Of a DNA stretch of 64,000 nucleotides, positions 25,602 through 35,356 are shown one piece after another. A program made the position numbers and the translations under genes. Numbering within the stretch: position 1 is the first letter of the stretch; each line of letters starts with the position of its first letter. Location of the stretch: positions 124,001 through 188,000 of the forward strand of contig QXXF01000005.1 of the NCBI GenBank assembly GCA_009911365.1, in the 5' to 3' direction. Under the pieces are notes generated by a model. That model ran no database searches, was not told the origin of the DNA, and saw nothing but the letters and a program-made list of their open reading frames with translations. The stretch is from Clostridiales bacterium (GTDB lineage Bacteria; Bacillota; Clostridia; Peptostreptococcales; Anaerovoracaceae).

Positions 25602-26999
25602 ATGAACAGAGAATTTATAGACGCGATCAATGCGCTTGAAAAAGAGAAAGATATCTCAAAGGATATCCTCATAGATGCGATCGAATCAGCCTTGGTATCA
25701 GCATATAAAAAGAATTATGGGACTTCTCAAAACGTGCGCGTCAATATTGATAGAGACGAAGGTGACATTGATGTATTCATGCAAAAAGACGTGGTAGAAG
25801 AAGTAGAAGACGACATGATCGAGATTTCTCTGGAAGAAGCCCTAGAAATCGATCCTCGCTACGAAGCGGGTGACGTGGTGGAATATCAAGTCACCCCAAG
25901 GGATTTCGGACGGATCGCAGCGCAGACAGCCAAGCAGGTGGTGGTCCAGCGAATCCGAGAAGCGGAACGCGGCATGATTTTCGATGATTATATCACCAGA
26001 CAGGGAGAGATCATCACCGGGACCGTCCAGCGGATCAGCAATGAAACGATTTTCGTGAACATTGGAAAGGCGGAGGGGATCCTAGCGGCCACCGAGCGGG
26101 TGCAGGGAGAAACATACGATGTCAACGAGCGGATCAAAGTTTATATCATGGACGTGAAAAAGACCACCAAAGGCCCGCAGGTGTTCTTGTCCAGATCTCA
26201 TCCAGGCCTGGTAAAGCGACTCTTTGAGCTGGAAGTGCCGGAGATCGAGGATGGCATCGTGGAAATCAAGAGCATTGCCAGAGAGGCTGGTTCCCGGACA
26301 AAGATCGCCGTTTATACGGAGGATGAAACAGTGGACCCAGTGGGTGCCTGCGTTGGAACAAGAGGAAATAGGGTCCAGAACGTGGTAGATGAGCTTTTTG
26401 GTGAGAAAATCGACATCATAACCTGGAGCGACACGCCGGAGACATTGATCAGCAATGTCCTCAGCCCGGCAAAAGTGGAAAAAGTGATCATAGATGAGGA
26501 TGACAAAGCGGCGACAGTGATTGTGCCCGATTACCAGTTGTCTTTGGCCATCGGCAAGGAAGGGCAAAATGTAAGACTGGCCGCCAAGCTATGCGGTTGG
26601 AAGATCGATATCAAGAGCCATACAAAGTACTTTAGCGAAGAAGCGGAGCCGATAACGGAGCTTGCTGATGAACAGGAATACGAAGCGGAGCTGGCAGAAG
26701 AATGCGCGGACGGAGCGGAGTATGAAGGGGAACCGGTCGAGGAATATGACGGTGAACCAGAATACGAAGGCGAACCGATCGAAGAATACGAAAGCGAGGC
26801 GGAATATGAAGAGGAACTGGCCGAGGACGCTGATGAATCGGAGTATGAAGATGAGCCAGCGGACGAATATGACAGCGAACTAGAAGAGGAAAACCAGCCG
26901 GAAGAACCATACAGATCCCAGCAAGAAGAACCGGAAGATGAGCCAGCCGCCCAGTACGAAGATAGCCTGGAAGAGGAGATCATCGAAATTGAAGAATAA
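25602..26999 (+). CDS. nusA: transcription termination/antitermination protein NusA with acidic tail
   Basis: RNA polymerase-binding elongation factor affecting pausing and termination. Domains in order: N-terminal polymerase-binding domain (1-125), S1 domain (GEIITGTVQRISNETIFVNI, about 130-200) and tandem KH domains (DPVGACVGTRGNRVQNVVDE and LAIGKEGQNVRLAAKLCGW). Firmicutes NusA normally ends near residue 350; here about 118 more residues follow, dominated by Glu, Asp and Tyr with imperfect EYEGEP/EEYDGEP repeats (26640-26996). E. coli-type acidic repeats are different in form, so this is an unusual independent extension. AAGGAGGAAG precedes ATG 25602. Confidence 0.95.
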   Translation: MNREFIDAINALEKEKDISKDILIDAIESALVSAYKKNYGTSQNVRVNIDRDEGDIDVFMQKDVVEEVEDDMIEISLEEALEIDPRYEAGDVVEYQVTPRDFGRIAAQTAKQVVVQRIREAERGMIFDDYITRQGEIITGTVQRISNETIFVNIGKAEGILAATERVQGETYDVNERIKVYIMDVKKTTKGPQVFLSRSHPGLVKRLFELEVPEIEDGIVEIKSIAREAGSRTKIAVYTEDETVDPVGACVGTRGNRVQNVVDELFGEKIDIITWSDTPETLISNVLSPAKVEKVIIDEDDKAATVIVPDYQLSLAIGKEGQNVRLAAKLCGWKIDIKSHTKYFSEEAEPITELADEQEYEAELAEECADGAEYEGEPVEEYDGEPEYEGEPIEEYESEAEYEEELAEDADESEYEDEPADEYDSELEEENQPEEPYRSQQEEPEDEPAAQYEDSLEEEIIEIEE

Positions 27000-27276
27000 T
27001 CGGAACAAGGGTGTGAAAAAAATACCCATGAGGAAATGCGTGGGTTGCATGGAATCAAAACCGAAAAAAGAGCTGATCCGAATTGCGGGATATGAAGGCA
27101 CCGTGGCCTTAGATCCTACCGGAAAGGCAAAAGGAAGAGGTGTTTACCTCTGCCCCAGCAGCGAATGCCTGGAAAAGGCAAAAAAGAAAAGGGCTCTTGC
27201 CAGAAGCCTGGGAATGGAGATCGACCCTGGGCAGATGGAAAAATTGTTCGAGGACATAGTCAGTTATGAGAAGTAA
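26989..27276 (+). CDS. rnpM: YlxR-family RNase P modulator / RNA-binding protein
   Basis: Small basic protein of the YlxR (DUF448) family, 95 residues if started at TTG 26989. The core PMRKCVGCMESKPKKELIRI and the later GRGVYLCPSSECLEKAKKK are diagnostic; the cysteines form a zinc-knuckle-like pair. In B. subtilis this family has been linked to RNase P. The start is uncertain: TTG 26989 has AGGAG ten bases upstream and overlaps nusA by 11 nt, while ATG 27028 lacks a clear ribosome site. It sits in the conserved nusA-infB operon and overlaps the next gene by 11 nt. Confidence 0.9.
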   Translation: MKNNRNKGVKKIPMRKCVGCMESKPKKELIRIAGYEGTVALDPTGKAKGRGVYLCPSSECLEKAKKKRALARSLGMEIDPGQMEKLFEDIVSYEK

Positions 27277-27574
27277 GCTGCACAGTTACCTAGGCTTTGC
27301 GAAGAAATCACGGAACCTAGTGGCCGGCTATAACACATGCGTGCTGGCAATGAAGAAAAAGAGAATCAAATTATTGATCGTTGCTGAGGATATATCGGAA
27401 AACACTGGAAGTAAAATAGAAAAAGAAGCAAAGAAACATCAGGTGCCCTGCAGAGTGTATGGGAAGAGTGAAGAGTTATCACAGATGGCAGGAACCGGAG
27501 GAAGATCCATCTTTGGAGTCACGGATCAGAACTTTGCACAAGTTATTTTAAAAGAAATCGACAAGGATGGATGA
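27266..27574 (+). CDS. L7Ae-family ribosomal protein (YlxQ)
   Basis: A 102-residue member of the L7Ae/L30e/Gadd45 fold, which binds kink-turn [24 protein letters not shown] at the start and the basic [20 protein letters not shown] region fit YlxQ, and [18 protein letters not shown] closes the fold. It overlaps rnpM by 11 nt and is followed by infB, the conserved operon position. Its exact RNA target in this organism is unknown. Confidence 0.92.
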   Translation: MRSKLHSYLGFAKKSRNLVAGYNTCVLAMKKKRIKLLIVAEDISENTGSKIEKEAKKHQVPCRVYGKSEELSQMAGTGGRSIFGVTDQNFAQVILKEIDKDG

Positions 27575-27596
27575 ACGGAAAAGGAGGAGTTCAAAT

Positions 27597-30491
27597 ATGA
27601 AAATACATGAACTGGCCAAACAACTAGACATGGATTCAAAAGATGTGCTGGAAAAAGCCCAATCCATGGGGATCGAAGTCAAGGACAAAGACAGCACATT
27701 GGAAGATCTGGATGCCACTGCGGTAAAAAACACGATCCTGAGGAGCAAGAGAGGAGCGGAAACGAAGATCGTAAAAGCCGCTCCGAAAAAAAAGGAAAAG
27801 ACCTCGGGGAAAAAGGCGAAGATGGAGGAGCCAAAGGTAACGGTAAAGGCGGCGAAAATCGCGATCCCAGTCCAGCCGAAATCACCGAAGCAGCATCCTG
27901 CAAAGCATGCGGAGAGAACGGTCACACAAAAACCGCCAGTGGGAAAACCAGTGGTGCCAAAAGACCTGGAAAACAGGCCAAAACCGCCTGTAGGGAAACC
28001 GGTGGTTTCTAAAGAATTGGAACAAAGAAGCAAAAAAACACAGAGTCCACAGCCTGTGGCGGCGCAAGAACCGCAGAAGGCTCCGGTTGTTCAGAATACC
28101 CAGAAAACCAGTGCGCCAAAAGCGGAAAACCTGGAGGCGAAAGGTGCTAAAGAAGTAAAAGAGGCAAAACCAAAAACAGCGGAACCCGTGGCGCAGCAGA
28201 AAAAGCAGGAAAAGCCAGCGGCAAAACCTGTGATCCGCCAGGAACGGCTGAAGATTATTAAGAAAGCTTCTGAAGTACATGAGGAAGAACGGATTGCCAG
28301 GGAAAAACGGGAAAAAGCCGCAGCAGCGAGAGCTGCGGAAAAGAAAGCGGCTGGTGAAAGAGGCGAGCGGCCGCGCAGGGACAACAGAGACCGAGATCGC
28401 AACGGCGGCAGAGGCGGCAGGAGAGACCGCGATGGCAGCAGACCGCCGCGGCGCGACGGCAGCCAAGGCGGACAGGCAAGCCAGGGCAGCCAGGGCGGAA
28501 ACCGGCCAGTCAGAAAGGATCGGCCTTCTGAAACCATCATGGAAAAACCGGCTTCTCACAAAAAAGGCAACAAAGCCAAAGACAAAGAGCGGGATAAGTT
28601 CGCCAAGCTGGAACGAGGCGGAAAAAAGACCGGAAAGCCGCAGCCAACCCGTTCTCTGGAAAAGAAGACTCGGGTGAAAAAACAAAACAAACCAAAACCA
28701 GCTCCAGAACCGGAAACAGAAGTAGCCGCATTGCCTGCTGGAACGATTGTCATCAATGTTCCGATCACAGTAGCAGGACTTTCTGAGCAGATCCAAGTAT
28801 CGGTTTCTCAGATTATCATGACCTTGATGAAAATGGGAGTCATGGCGAACGTGAACCAGAACGTGGATGAAGACACTGTTATGCTCCTGGCAGAAGAGTT
28901 AGGCGTAAGCGTAGTCGTCGGCAGAGTAGAAGAGGAAGAGGAAGAAGAAGGCCTGGAGACATTTGAAGACAAAGAGGAAGATCTGCAGCCAAGACCTCCG
29001 ATCATCACGGTTATGGGCCACGTTGACCATGGTAAAACGTCCTTGCTGGACGCGATCAGAAAGACAAATGTGACAGCTTCTGAATCAGGCGGCATCACTC
29101 AGCACATTGGTGCGTCTGAAGTGGAAATCAACGGACAGAAGATCGTATTCCTGGACACACCGGGACATGAGGCCTTTACCGCTATGCGTGCCCGAGGGGC
29201 GCATACCACGGATATTGCGGTGCTGGTAGTCGCAGCGGACGATAGCGTAAAACCGCAGACCATCGAATCCATCAGCCATGCCAAGGCTGCGGGAGTGCCA
29301 ATCATCGTAGCCATCAACAAGATGGATAAACCAGGCGCAAACCCAGACATTGTCAAGAAAGACTTGGCAGAACAAGGGGTTTTAGTAGAAGACTGGGGTG
29401 GAGACGTGATCAGCGTACCTGTTTCTGCGAAAACAGGAGACGGTATCGTGAACTTGCTGGAAATGATCTTGCTGCAGGCAGAAGTCCTGGAGCTGAAAGC
29501 CAATCCAGACAGACTTGCCATGGGAACTGTTTTGGAAGCAAGGCTGGATAAAGCAAAAGGTCCGGTGGCTAGCCTTCTAGTCATGAACGGTACTTTAAAA
29601 TCTGGCATGAGCGTAGTCGCTGGGACCTGCTCTGGTAAGATCCGTCTCATGACCAACCACAAAGGCGAAAAAATCAGACTGGCCAAGCCAGCCACAGCCG
29701 TTGAGATCCTCGGACTCACAGAAGTTCCTCATGCGGGCGATGAATTTAATGCGGTAAAAGAAGACCGCATTGCCAGAGAGATCGCAGAAAACAGGAGAGA
29801 AAAGAAGCGGGAAGAAGTTTTGGCAAGAAACTCCAGCACCACTTTGGAAGAACTGTTCTCCCAGATCCAGGAGGGCGAAGTGAAAGAGCTGAACCTGATC
29901 ATCAAGGGCGACGTGCAAGGTTCCGTAGGAGCCATCGTTTCTTCCCTGGAAAAATTGTCTGCGGAAAACGTGCGGGTAAAGATCGTTCATACTGGCGTAG
30001 GCGCGGTAACGGAATCCGATGTCATGCTGGCAGGAACTTCCGATGCCATTATCATTGGCTTTAACGTCAGACCGAGCACCGCAGTTACGGCCATGGCGGA
30101 ACGAGACAATATCCAGATCAGGACCTACAGAGTCATTTACGATATCATCGATGACGTGGAAAACGCTATGAAGGGTATGCTGGATCCTGAATTTAAAGAA
30201 GTAGTTTTGGGAACAGTAGAAATAAGGAACACGTTCAAAGTCCCTGGCGTAGGCATCGTAGGCGGCGCATATGTCACAGACGGAAAAGTGACGCGGAACG
30301 CGCAGGTCAGATTGGTGCGTGACGGTATTGTGATCCACGAAGGGAAGATCTCTTCTCTCAAGCGATTCAAAGATGATGCCAGAGAAGTGGCTCAGGGATA
30401 TGAATGCGGGATCGGCATTGAAAATTACAACGACATCAAGGAAGGCGACGTGATCGAGTGCTTCCAGATGGAGGAAATCAAACGAGATTAG
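27597..30491 (+). CDS. infB: translation initiation factor IF-2
   Basis: GTPase that brings initiator fMet-tRNA to the 30S subunit and promotes subunit joining. ATG 27597 ([20 protein letters not shown]) has AAGGAGG ten bases upstream; the ORF extension to 27567 overlaps ylxQ and is not used. The 964 residues comprise the IF2_N motif, a long basic low-complexity Lys/Pro/Ala/Arg/Gly segment (about 60-370, including a Gly/Arg/Asp/Ser-rich stretch), a second IF2_N, the G domain ([22 protein letters not shown]) and the C-terminal domains ending in the fMet-tRNA-binding region. It is central to the operon and is 9 nt from rbfA. Confidence 0.97.
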   Translation: MKIHELAKQLDMDSKDVLEKAQSMGIEVKDKDSTLEDLDATAVKNTILRSKRGAETKIVKAAPKKKEKTSGKKAKMEEPKVTVKAAKIAIPVQPKSPKQHPAKHAERTVTQKPPVGKPVVPKDLENRPKPPVGKPVVSKELEQRSKKTQSPQPVAAQEPQKAPVVQNTQKTSAPKAENLEAKGAKEVKEAKPKTAEPVAQQKKQEKPAAKPVIRQERLKIIKKASEVHEEERIAREKREKAAAARAAEKKAAGERGERPRRDNRDRDRNGGRGGRRDRDGSRPPRRDGSQGGQASQGSQGGNRPVRKDRPSETIMEKPASHKKGNKAKDKERDKFAKLERGGKKTGKPQPTRSLEKKTRVKKQNKPKPAPEPETEVAALPAGTIVINVPITVAGLSEQIQVSVSQIIMTLMKMGVMANVNQNVDEDTVMLLAEELGVSVVVGRVEEEEEEEGLETFEDKEEDLQPRPPIITVMGHVDHGKTSLLDAIRKTNVTASESGGITQHIGASEVEINGQKIVFLDTPGHEAFTAMRARGAHTTDIAVLVVAADDSVKPQTIESISHAKAAGVPIIVAINKMDKPGANPDIVKKDLAEQGVLVEDWGGDVISVPVSAKTGDGIVNLLEMILLQAEVLELKANPDRLAMGTVLEARLDKAKGPVASLLVMNGTLKSGMSVVAGTCSGKIRLMTNHKGEKIRLAKPATAVEILGLTEVPHAGDEFNAVKEDRIAREIAENRREKKREEVLARNSSTTLEELFSQIQEGEVKELNLIIKGDVQGSVGAIVSSLEKLSAENVRVKIVHTGVGAVTESDVMLAGTSDAIIIGFNVRPSTAVTAMAERDNIQIRTYRVIYDIIDDVENAMKGMLDPEFKEVVLGTVEIRNTFKVPGVGIVGGAYVTDGKVTRNAQVRLVRDGIVIHEGKISSLKRFKDDAREVAQGYECGIGIENYNDIKEGDVIECFQMEEIKRD

Positions 30492-30500
30492 GAGAACCAT

Positions 30501-30872
30501 ATGGGAAAAGGACACAGGCCGGCGCGCCTGGGTGAAGAAATCAGAAAAATCATCAGTGATTTGATTTTAAGAGAATTAAAGGACCCAAGACTAGCAGTAG
30601 GAATGGTCAGTGTGACAGGAGTCGATGTGACGGCTGATGGCAGCTATGCTACTGTCTTCCTCACGGTTTTAGGTTTGGATCAGAAACAGGAAGAGCAGGA
30701 AAAGAGCAAGGAAGACGTGCTGACGGCTATGCGGAGCGCAAAGGGTCTGATCCGAAAGGAAATCGGCAGACAGATCAAGCTGCGGCACGTCCCGGATCTG
30801 ATTTTCAAAATGGACACATCCATGGAGTACGGACGGCATATTGAAGAAATCATTCGGGGATTGGAACAATAA
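30501..30872 (+). CDS. rbfA: 30S ribosome-binding factor A
   Basis: A 123-residue KH-fold protein needed for late 30S maturation and cold growth. ARLGEEIRKIISDLILREL, DPRLAVGMVSVTGVDVTADG and the final LRHVPDLIFKMDTSMEYGRH are diagnostic. AGGAG lies a few bases before ATG 30501. It lies between infB and nrnA in the conserved operon. Confidence 0.96.
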   Translation: MGKGHRPARLGEEIRKIISDLILRELKDPRLAVGMVSVTGVDVTADGSYATVFLTVLGLDQKQEEQEKSKEDVLTAMRSAKGLIRKEIGRQIKLRHVPDLIFKMDTSMEYGRHIEEIIRGLEQ

Positions 30873-30883
30873 CGAGGAAAAAC

Positions 30884-31867
30884 ATGAAACAACATACCAT
30901 ACAGGAAATCGGGCAGCAGCTGGCAAAGGCAAAATCCGTCCTACTGTTTCCTCATGACAACGCAGATGGCGATGCGCTGGGTTCTGCGGCTGCCCTTTGT
31001 GGGGCGCTGCGGAAGGCAGGAAAGGAAACCGCTGTCCTCATGGGTGAAAGAGCACCGGACTCCTTTCAGTTTTTAGACCAGGGTTTCTTTACCTTTGACC
31101 AACAGCAGATTCCAGAGCCGGATATCTGCATGTGTCTGGACTGCGGCGAACCCTCTAGATTTTTAAAGCGAAAAGAGAAGTTTTTCCAGGGCAGGACCAC
31201 CATTTGTCTGGACCATCATGTGACATCAGAGCCTTTTGCGGACTATAACCATATTGATGGAAAAGCCGCGGCAGCGGCGGAGCTGGTATACAAATTGATC
31301 GTATCCATGGGAATTGCCATGGACAAAACCATTGGCGAAGCTATTTTTACCGGTATCTGCACGGATACAGGAAATTTTCAGTATTCCAACACCACAAAAG
31401 AGAGCCATTTGATTACTGCTGCCCTTTATGACGCAGGGATTGACCATGCGAAAGTAGCAGTGGAAGTTTATCAAAACATGCCTCTGGAAAAGTTTCAGAT
31501 CGTCAACAAAACGCTGGGGACCATGGAGCTGTTCGCGGAGGGAAAGGCGGCCATGGCCCATGTGACCCAAGCCATGCTCCAGGAAATGGGAGCTTCCGTG
31601 GATCATACAGATGGCTGCGTGGAAGCCCTGCGAAATATCAAAGGCGTAGAAGTGGCCGCTTTTATCAAAGAAAAGAAGGACCACCTTTGCAAAGTCAGCA
31701 TGCGGGCCAAATCCACGGCAAATGTAGCGAAGATCGCGGCTGTGTTTGGCGGCGGCGGTCATGTGAAGGCCGCAGGCTGCACTCTGGAAATGGACATCCA
31801 AGAAGCCTGCGGGCGGCTGAAACAAGCCATTGAAGAAAGTATCAGGAAGGATCAGGCCCTTGAGTAA
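30884..31867 (+). CDS. nrnA: DHH/DHHA1 phosphoesterase, NrnA-type oligoribonuclease/pAp phosphatase
   Basis: Cytosolic manganese-dependent enzyme that degrades short RNA oligomers and dephosphorylates 3',5'-pAp. The 327 residues contain FPHDNADGDALGSAAALC (about 22-39), MCLDCGEPSR, the LDHH signature in TTICLDHHVTSEPF, TGICTDTGNFQYSNTT, and the DHHA1 substrate loop FGGGGHVKAAGC at the end. Position between rbfA and truB is the usual one. The last eight bases overlap the start of truB. Confidence 0.93.
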   Translation: MKQHTIQEIGQQLAKAKSVLLFPHDNADGDALGSAAALCGALRKAGKETAVLMGERAPDSFQFLDQGFFTFDQQQIPEPDICMCLDCGEPSRFLKRKEKFFQGRTTICLDHHVTSEPFADYNHIDGKAAAAAELVYKLIVSMGIAMDKTIGEAIFTGICTDTGNFQYSNTTKESHLITAALYDAGIDHAKVAVEVYQNMPLEKFQIVNKTLGTMELFAEGKAAMAHVTQAMLQEMGASVDHTDGCVEALRNIKGVEVAAFIKEKKDHLCKVSMRAKSTANVAKIAAVFGGGGHVKAAGCTLEMDIQEACGRLKQAIEESIRKDQALE

Positions 31868-32843
31868 AACAGGAATCATCAATGTGAACAAACCAGCGGA
31901 CTGGACTTCCCATGACTGCGTGGCAGTGATGCGACGCACGTTGGGGATCAAACGAGTGGGACACACGGGGACACTGGATCCAATGGCTACAGGCGTGCTG
32001 CCTATCTGTGTGGGCACAGCTACCAGGATCATGGAATATTTGGACCTGGATTTCAAGACATATCGCTGCGAAATGCGCTTGGGCTTGGAATCCGACACCC
32101 TGGATATCTGGGGGACCATTGTTTCAGAACAGGATCCATCAGGCGTGACAGAGACGGAGATCCGCAAGGCCTTCCAACCATTCAAGGGGATGATTTCTCA
32201 GATCCCGCCGAAATACTCCGCGCTGAAGGTGGACGGGAAAAAGCTGTACCAATATGCCAGAGCTGGAGAAACCGTGGAGATCAAACCAAGAGACGTGTTC
32301 ATCCGCAATATTGCGGTGGAACAGGTGGATCTGGAATCACATCGGATTCTTTGGAATGTGACTTGTTCCAAAGGGACGTACATAAGGAGCATATGCAGGG
32401 ACATTGGACGCGCCTTGGGATGTGGCGCAGTGATGACAGCCCTTACCAGGACTGCCAGCGGCGTGTTCCAAATAGAAGACGCGGTGGATATCCGGCAGAT
32501 CCGGGAAATGGGACAAGAGGAGGCGGAACGCCTACTCCTTTCCCCAGACCATCCTTTGACGCATTTTGGGAAAGGACTGCTGGACAAAGAGACGGCCCTG
32601 TATTTCTGCAATGGGGGCCACGTTTCCTTAAAGGACGTTTGTATAGAACGGGAGCCCCTTTACAGGGAACAAGAACCACATATCCCAGTGCGAGAGGAAT
32701 ATCGAAACGCGTACAATCTTTATTGCGGCGAAAAGGGACAGGAGATCTTTTTGGGAGTAGCCTTTTACAGCAGCAAGTATAAAAAACTGGTAGCGGATAA
32801 AATATTACAGAGGATAGAACATGAAAATTTTCAATTTACTTGA
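31860..32843 (+). CDS. truB: tRNA pseudouridine(55) synthase
   Basis: Makes pseudouridine 55 in the T-loop of tRNAs. I choose TTG 31860 (SKTGIINVNKPADWTSHD), which overlaps nrnA by 8 nt and has AGGAAGG nine bases upstream, instead of a longer frame inside nrnA. The catalytic aspartate is in GHTGTLDPMATGVLPICVG; KTYRCEMRLGLESDTLDIWG and CSKGTYIRSICRDIGRALG are further TruB motifs. The 327-residue length leaves about 40 extra C-terminal residues after the PUA-like end. It overlaps ribF by 23 nt. Confidence 0.95.
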   Translation: MSKTGIINVNKPADWTSHDCVAVMRRTLGIKRVGHTGTLDPMATGVLPICVGTATRIMEYLDLDFKTYRCEMRLGLESDTLDIWGTIVSEQDPSGVTETEIRKAFQPFKGMISQIPPKYSALKVDGKKLYQYARAGETVEIKPRDVFIRNIAVEQVDLESHRILWNVTCSKGTYIRSICRDIGRALGCGAVMTALTRTASGVFQIEDAVDIRQIREMGQEEAERLLLSPDHPLTHFGKGLLDKETALYFCNGGHVSLKDVCIEREPLYREQEPHIPVREEYRNAYNLYCGEKGQEIFLGVAFYSSKYKKLVADKILQRIEHENFQFT

Positions 32844-33762
32844 GGAAATAGACGATCAGATCGAGGAAACCGTAGTGGCTCTGGGGAATTTTGACGGAGT
32901 CCATAAGGGACATCAGGAGATCATATCCAGGACTGTGAAAAGTGCGGAAGCAGCCGGCTGTAAAAGTGCTGTTTTCACCTTTTCTAACCATCCAAAGAAC
33001 CTGATGGGCAGCGGCGCGGCAGTGAAAAACATCCTTTATCCCCAAGAAAAGGCGGCCATCATTCAGCAGCTGGGCGTGGACTACCTGTTCAATATCCCCT
33101 TTGACCAGAGCATCCTCACCATGGATCCGGTGGATTTCATCGATCAGCTTTTGCTGGAGAAATTTCATATGAAGCAAGTATATTGCGGTTTCAACTATCA
33201 TTTTGGCTACAAAGCCAAAGGAAACGTGGAGCTGCTGATGAAAGAAGGCATGAAAAAAGGGTTTGGCATCCATATCCAGGAGCCCTTCAGGATTGATGGG
33301 AACCTGGTGAGCAGCACACTGATCCGAGGCCTGATCCAGGAAGGCAAGGTGGATCAATGCGCCAAATATATGGGACGGCTTTATTCCATTGGTGGTGAAG
33401 TGGTGGTGGGGAACAAGTTGGGCAGGACCATCGGCTTCCCTACTTCGAACATCATGATCGACGACACCATGGTTACGCCTCCCAACGGCGTGTACGTCAC
33501 CTTCTGCACCTACAATGGCGTTCGCTATCCTAGTATCACCAATGTAGGGGTGAGGCCTACCATCGGCAATTATCGCAAAAACGTGGAAACGCACATTTTT
33601 AACTTTGATAAAGAACTTTACGGCAAGCAGATTCAAGTGGAATTCCTAGAAAAGACCCGGGACGAGCGGAAATTTGAAAACGTGGAGGCCCTGTCAAAGC
33701 AGATCACCGATGACTGCATTACCGCCAGGTCCTATCACAGGCAGAATGCGGGAAACTACTAA
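32821..33762 (+). CDS. ribF: bifunctional riboflavin kinase/FAD synthetase
   Basis: Phosphorylates riboflavin to FMN and adenylates FMN to FAD. The N-terminal FAD synthetase has ALGNFDGVHKGHQEI and the SSTLIRGLIQEG motif (ISSTxIR type); the C-terminal flavokinase has GRTIGFPTSNI, NGVYVTF and VRPTIGNYRKNVETHIFNF, with the catalytic glutamate in VETHIF. Length 313 is normal. It overlaps truB by 23 nt, so it belongs to the operon. Confidence 0.96.
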   Translation: MKIFNLLEEIDDQIEETVVALGNFDGVHKGHQEIISRTVKSAEAAGCKSAVFTFSNHPKNLMGSGAAVKNILYPQEKAAIIQQLGVDYLFNIPFDQSILTMDPVDFIDQLLLEKFHMKQVYCGFNYHFGYKAKGNVELLMKEGMKKGFGIHIQEPFRIDGNLVSSTLIRGLIQEGKVDQCAKYMGRLYSIGGEVVVGNKLGRTIGFPTSNIMIDDTMVTPPNGVYVTFCTYNGVRYPSITNVGVRPTIGNYRKNVETHIFNFDKELYGKQIQVEFLEKTRDERKFENVEALSKQITDDCITARSYHRQNAGNY

Positions 33763-33784
33763 AAGCAAGCCATGAGGTGATGAA

Positions 33785-34762
33785 ATGACAGAAGAAAGAC
33801 AGGCGAAACAGCTGGTGATCCAGGCGGGAAAAGCACTATCTCAGGCAGGTCTCATTGCCAGGACTTGGGGAAACGTCAGCTGCCGTTTGGACGGAGAACG
33901 CTTTGCGATCACTGCCAGCGGCAGGAATTACATGAACCTGATGGAAGAGGAAGTCATTCTGGTGAACATGGAAGATATGGGTTATGAAGGAAGCGTGAAA
34001 CCATCTTCGGAAAAGCGGATCCACAGGGCTGTCTATCAGCTGAAACAAGCTGCGGGGTTCGTGATCCATACTCATCAGGACAATGCTTCGGCTGTTTCTG
34101 CCATGGGCGTGGATGTCGTGACTTTTGAACAAGAGCAGCCTTTGCTAGGAAAGACGGTCCTTTGTGCGGAGTACGGGCTTCCAGGCACGAAGAAACTGTG
34201 TGCGAACACAGCTAGAGCACTGGAACGTTCCCAGGGGAGGGCTGTAATCCTGAAACATCACGGGGCACTGTGCTTTGGAAAGGACTACGAAGAAGCCTTT
34301 CAGGCAGCTTACCAATTGGAAACAGCCTGCGGCCACTATTTGAAAACCATAGATCGCCGTATCCTTTGCGAAAACAAAAGCGATATCAAACAGCAAGGCA
34401 GTCATGTGATCTGGAACCGCAGTCAGGTCCTTTTGGATTTTGCGGAAGCCTTTCAGGAGATGAAGCCTTATCTTGATGATTTCGCCCAGATCATTGGGCT
34501 GAAAACTCGGGTGCTGCCAAAAAATCGGCAAGCTGCGGAAGCAGCGGCCAGAAGAGGAGAATCGGTGATAGTGAAAGGCGTCGGCGGGTTTTGCGTTGCG
34601 GATACGCTGGAAGATGCCAAAGCCATTTCAATGATCATGGAAAAAAACGCCATGGCAAGCTTTGCGGCCCGGGCAGCGGCAGGAAAGCCCATCAAACCCT
34701 GGGAGTGCTTTTTGATGCGTCAAAATTACGTGAAAAACTATGCCAAGCTGGCGCATGCGTGA
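33785..34762 (+). CDS. class II aldolase/adducin family protein with extended C-terminus
   Basis: The first 210 residues form a class II aldolase domain of the fuculose/rhamnulose-phosphate aldolase type: GLIARTWGNVSCRL, TASGRNYMNL, the zinc ligands in FVIHTHQDNAS and AVILKHHGALCFGKDYEEAF. The protein is 325 residues, about 110 longer than typical aldolases; the tail (VIVKGVGGFCVADTLEDAKA, then EKNAMASFAARA) looks like a degenerate repeat of the KHHGALCFGKDYEEAF segment. A sugar-phosphate substrate is probable but not identifiable. GAGGTGATGA precedes ATG 33785; it is 22 nt after ribF and may be the last gene of the operon. Confidence 0.85.
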   Translation: MTEERQAKQLVIQAGKALSQAGLIARTWGNVSCRLDGERFAITASGRNYMNLMEEEVILVNMEDMGYEGSVKPSSEKRIHRAVYQLKQAAGFVIHTHQDNASAVSAMGVDVVTFEQEQPLLGKTVLCAEYGLPGTKKLCANTARALERSQGRAVILKHHGALCFGKDYEEAFQAAYQLETACGHYLKTIDRRILCENKSDIKQQGSHVIWNRSQVLLDFAEAFQEMKPYLDDFAQIIGLKTRVLPKNRQAAEAAARRGESVIVKGVGGFCVADTLEDAKAISMIMEKNAMASFAARAAAGKPIKPWECFLMRQNYVKNYAKLAHA

Positions 34763-34839
34763 TAGTCATCGCTTGTTGCGGGAAAAACAGGACAGGGAAG
34801 CGGGTCCGTGTCATTTTCTTGAATAAATCGCAAAAACCC

Positions 34840-34869
34840 TTGCAATCCTTATATGCTTTGTGGTAATAT
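34840..34869 (+). promoter_or_regulatory. sigma-A promoter of rpsO
   Basis: TTGCAA (34840-34845), 18-nt spacer, TAATAT (34864-34869). The leader to 34950 contains G+C-rich sequence around 34905-34930 that can pair, a possible S15 autoregulatory site. Confidence 0.7.
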
Positions 34870-34958
34870 AAATCATTGAGAAAATTACCTTTTGCTGAGT
34901 TTTACGACGCTCCGGCGGAGGCCCGGCTGAAGGTGAATAAGAAAAAGGAGAAAACATT

Positions 34959-35225
34959 ATGATCGACCAGACAAAAAAAGCAGAAATCATCAAAGAATAT
35001 CAGTTGAAAGAAGGAGACACAGGCTCTCCAGAAGTACAGGTAGCGATTCTGACTTACAGAATCAATGACCTGAACGAACATTTGAAAGTGCATAAAAAAG
35101 ACCACCACTCCAGAAGAGGACTTTTGAAAATGGTAGGTCAGAGAAGGAATCTTCTTAATTACCTGAAAGACAAGGATCTGGAACGTTACAGAAGCCTGAT
35201 AGCTCGTTTAGGATTAAGAAAATAA
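34959..35225 (+). CDS. rpsO: 30S ribosomal protein S15
   Basis: Primary 16S rRNA-binding protein of 88 residues. [40 protein letters not shown] and [19 protein letters not shown] are diagnostic. AAGGAG lies eight bases before ATG 34959. It has its own promoter and a strong terminator follows; pnp next to it is the conserved pairing in bacteria. Confidence 0.98.
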   Translation: MIDQTKKAEIIKEYQLKEGDTGSPEVQVAILTYRINDLNEHLKVHKKDHHSRRGLLKMVGQRRNLLNYLKDKDLERYRSLIARLGLRK

Positions 35226-35239
35226 CAGAGAAAGAAATA

Positions 35240-35273
35240 CAAGCGGGAGAAATCTGCTCCCGCTTGATTTTTG
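35240..35273 (+). terminator. intrinsic terminator after rpsO
   Basis: CAAGCGGGAG (35240-35249) pairs with CTCCCGCTTG (35257-35266); ATTTTTGT follows. Confidence 0.88.
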
Positions 35274-35356
35274 TATGCGGACAATACAAGACGAAACGAG
35301 GTATTGGAGCAAAATCAGAAGAGTTAGAGAAGAGGATTAACAGGAGGTAGTTGTTA

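Noticed and set aside
26640-26900. CRISPR-like or tandem DNA repeat
   Set aside because: Periodicity comes from the degenerate acidic protein repeat; units vary in length and there are no spacers.
26531-27058. Serine-rich minus-strand frame opposite the NusA tail
   Set aside because: Produced by the complementary reading of the acidic repeats; no independent signals.
27882-28796. 304-residue open frame on the minus strand inside infB
   Set aside because: It is a mirror of the low-complexity IF-2 linker, has no ribosome site and a Phe/Leu/Arg-skewed composition.
29595-30515. 306-residue minus-strand frame opposite the IF-2 core
   Set aside because: Codon bias follows the plus-strand gene; no start signals or motifs.
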